Source of the DNA: Magnetospirillum sp. XM-1
GTDB lineage: Bacteria; Pseudomonadota; Alphaproteobacteria; Rhodospirillales; Magnetospirillaceae
DNA: 64,000 nucleotides
Assembly (NCBI RefSeq): GCF_001511835.1
Contig: NZ_LN997848.1
Span: forward strand, 744,001-808,000
Reading direction: 5' to 3'
Positions within the stretch are counted from its first letter, which is position 1; each line of letters starts with the position of its first letter. Positions 63,085 through 64,000 of this stretch are shown here, piece by piece. The notes beneath the pieces were generated by a model that ran no database searches, was not told the DNA's origin, and saw only the letters and a list, made by a program, of their open reading frames with translations. A program made the translations under genes and the position numbers.

Positions 63085-64000
63085 ATGACCATCGCGCCCA
63101 ATCTCGACGCCCGCCTCGACGGCCTGCCCGACTATCCCTTCGCCCGGCTGGCCAAGCTGCTGGGCGCGCCGGCCAGGCCCGATTCCATCGTCATGTCCAT
63201 CGGCGAGCCCCAGCACAAGCCGCCCGCCATGGTGGCCGAGGCGCTGGCCGCCAACGCAGGCCTGTGGGGCAAGTATCCGCCGGCCAACGGCCCGGCCGAG
63301 CTGCGCCGGGCGGTGGTCGACTGGGCCGGGCGGCGCTATGGCCTGCCCCAGGGGCTGATCGACCCGGAAAAGGCCGTCCTGCCGGTGGCCGGTACCCGTG
63401 AGGCCCTCTACCTGATCGCCCAGACGGTGTGCGGCGACCGGGGCGGGGAGCGGCCGCTGGTGCTGCTGCCCAACCCCTTCTATCAGGTCTATGCCGGCGC
63501 GGCGGTGATGGCCGGGGCCCATCCGGTCTTCGTGCCCGGCGCCAACGGTCCCGCCAGCCAGCCCGATTATTCCACCCTGCCGCCCGATCTGCTCGACCGC
63601 ACGGCGCTGGCCTATCTGTGCAGCCCGGCCAACCCCCAGGGCATGGTGGCCGACGCCGCCCTCTTGGAGCGCCAGGTGCTGACGGCGCGCAAGCACGGCT
63701 TCGTGCTGGCCGCCGACGAGTGCTATTCCGAGATCTGGGACAAGGCGCCGCCGCCCGGCGTGCTGGCCACCTGCGCCGCCCTGGGCGAGGGACTGGCCAA
63801 TGTCGTCATGTTCAATTCGCTGTCGAAACGGTCCAGCGTACCGGGCCTGCGCTCCGGCGTGGTGATGGGCGACGAGACGGTGATTCACGCCTTCGCCCGC
63901 CTGCGCTCCTATGGCGGCGCGGCCACGCCGCTGCCCATCGCGGCGGCCGCCACCGCCCTGTGGCAGGACGAGGCGCATGTGACCGAAAGCAACGACCTCT
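63085..64000 (+). CDS. Class-I/II PLP aminotransferase (partial, runs off the window)
   Basis: 305 residues visible. Aminotransferase fold-type I: MSIGEPQHKPPAMVAEALAAN, GKYPPANGPAELRRAV, LPVAGTREALYLIAQTV, LPNPFYQVYAGAA, YLCSPANPQGMV, ADECYSEIWD (PLP Asp/Tyr) and NSLSKRSSVPGLRSG (PLP Lys). Resembles the DapC/N-succinyldiaminopimelate aminotransferase group; I also recall an aminotransferase gene (aat) linked to a PII gene in Azospirillum, so nitrogen context is possible. Substrate is not settled. Confidence 0.88.
   Translation, partial: MTIAPNLDARLDGLPDYPFARLAKLLGAPARPDSIVMSIGEPQHKPPAMVAEALAANAGLWGKYPPANGPAELRRAVVDWAGRRYGLPQGLIDPEKAVLPVAGTREALYLIAQTVCGDRGGERPLVLLPNPFYQVYAGAAVMAGAHPVFVPGANGPASQPDYSTLPPDLLDRTALAYLCSPANPQGMVADAALLERQVLTARKHGFVLAADECYSEIWDKAPPPGVLATCAALGEGLANVVMFNSLSKRSSVPGLRSGVVMGDETVIHAFARLRSYGGAATPLPIAAAATALWQDEAHVTESNDL

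Noticed and set aside
61468..63978. 836-codon antisense open frame over amtB
   Set aside because: Mirror of high-GC coding on the other strand; amtB and the aminotransferase are unmistakable.

Overview
This window is about 64 kb of high-GC, densely packed chromosome from an alphaproteobacterium. The gene content and order (hemE / ppsR-maf-aroE-coaE-dnaQ / secB, mnmE-mnmG-rsmG-parA-parB, hisBHAFE beside hslVU, glnK-amtB) fit the Rhodospirillales. Protein sequence style suggests a Magnetospirillum/Paramagnetospirillum-type organism; that genus call is inference, not proven here. No phage, insertion sequence, CRISPR array or rRNA operon was seen. One tRNA gene (Gly, GCC anticodon) is present.

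Layout. 1-2.8 kb: partial PAS-GGDEF signalling protein, dapB, a small membrane protein, an XRE regulator with two membrane helices, and a bidirectional terminator. 2.8-6.0 kb: grpE and hrcA (heat shock, minus) divergent from rph-rdgB. 6.0-12.4 kb: hemW, an LppC-like lipoprotein (minus, TTG start), then rsmI-yraN-BON lipoprotein-transglutaminase-like-gshB. 12.4-13.2 kb: an 0.8-kb gene-free stretch with two perfect long hairpins. 13.2-16.8 kb: a SlyD-like domain fused to membrane helices, comM and an orphan gene. 16.8-22.4 kb: HIT protein and hisE-F-A-H-B (minus), divergent from hslVU. 22.4-25.4 kb: a Spy-like periplasmic protein and a Crp/Fnr regulator sharing a palindromic operator, an XRE regulator, and an Smr protein with a G12 tract. 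25.4-32.2 kb: mltA, Tim44-like, fxsA, secB, dnaQ, coaE, aroE, maf, ppsR. 32.2-32.6 kb: a gap rich in DnaA-box-like sequences beside hemE, the best candidate for the chromosomal origin. 32.6-36.5 kb: hemE-hemH-hemJ-rho. 36.6-41.2 kb: a small membrane protein, quinone oxidoreductase, ogt, a YyaL-type protein, a small DUF6489-like protein and a 2Fe-2S protein. 41.2-46.9 kb: mnmE-mnmG-rsmG-parA-parB with three perfect 16-bp parS sites. 47-56 kb: YchJ-like protein, aromatic-ring hydroxylase, an exported TPR-CHAT protein, a SulP-STAS-cNMP transporter, a 2-hydroxyacid dehydrogenase and tRNA-Gly. 56.3-64 kb: thioredoxin-TPR protein, LON-domain protein, Trm112-like, DUF971, YbaK, UbiH-like hydroxylase, glnK, sigma-54 promoter, amtB and a partial aminotransferase.

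How it works together. The centre of the window looks like the origin/segregation domain: a candidate oriC at hemE lies 10-12 kb from three ParB-binding sites next to parAB. Heme synthesis (hemE, hemH, hemJ, hemW), histidine synthesis, protein quality control (grpE, hrcA, hslVU, secB, SlyD-like, thioredoxin-TPR) and nitrogen control (glnK-amtB) surround it.

The most unusual non-gene signal is a family of about 90-115-bp intergenic elements (five copies, two subtypes) made of consecutive hairpins. Their closing base pairs change in a compensatory way between copies, and in two places the element supplies the start codon (hemW) or the C-terminal codons and stop (coaE) of a neighbouring gene.
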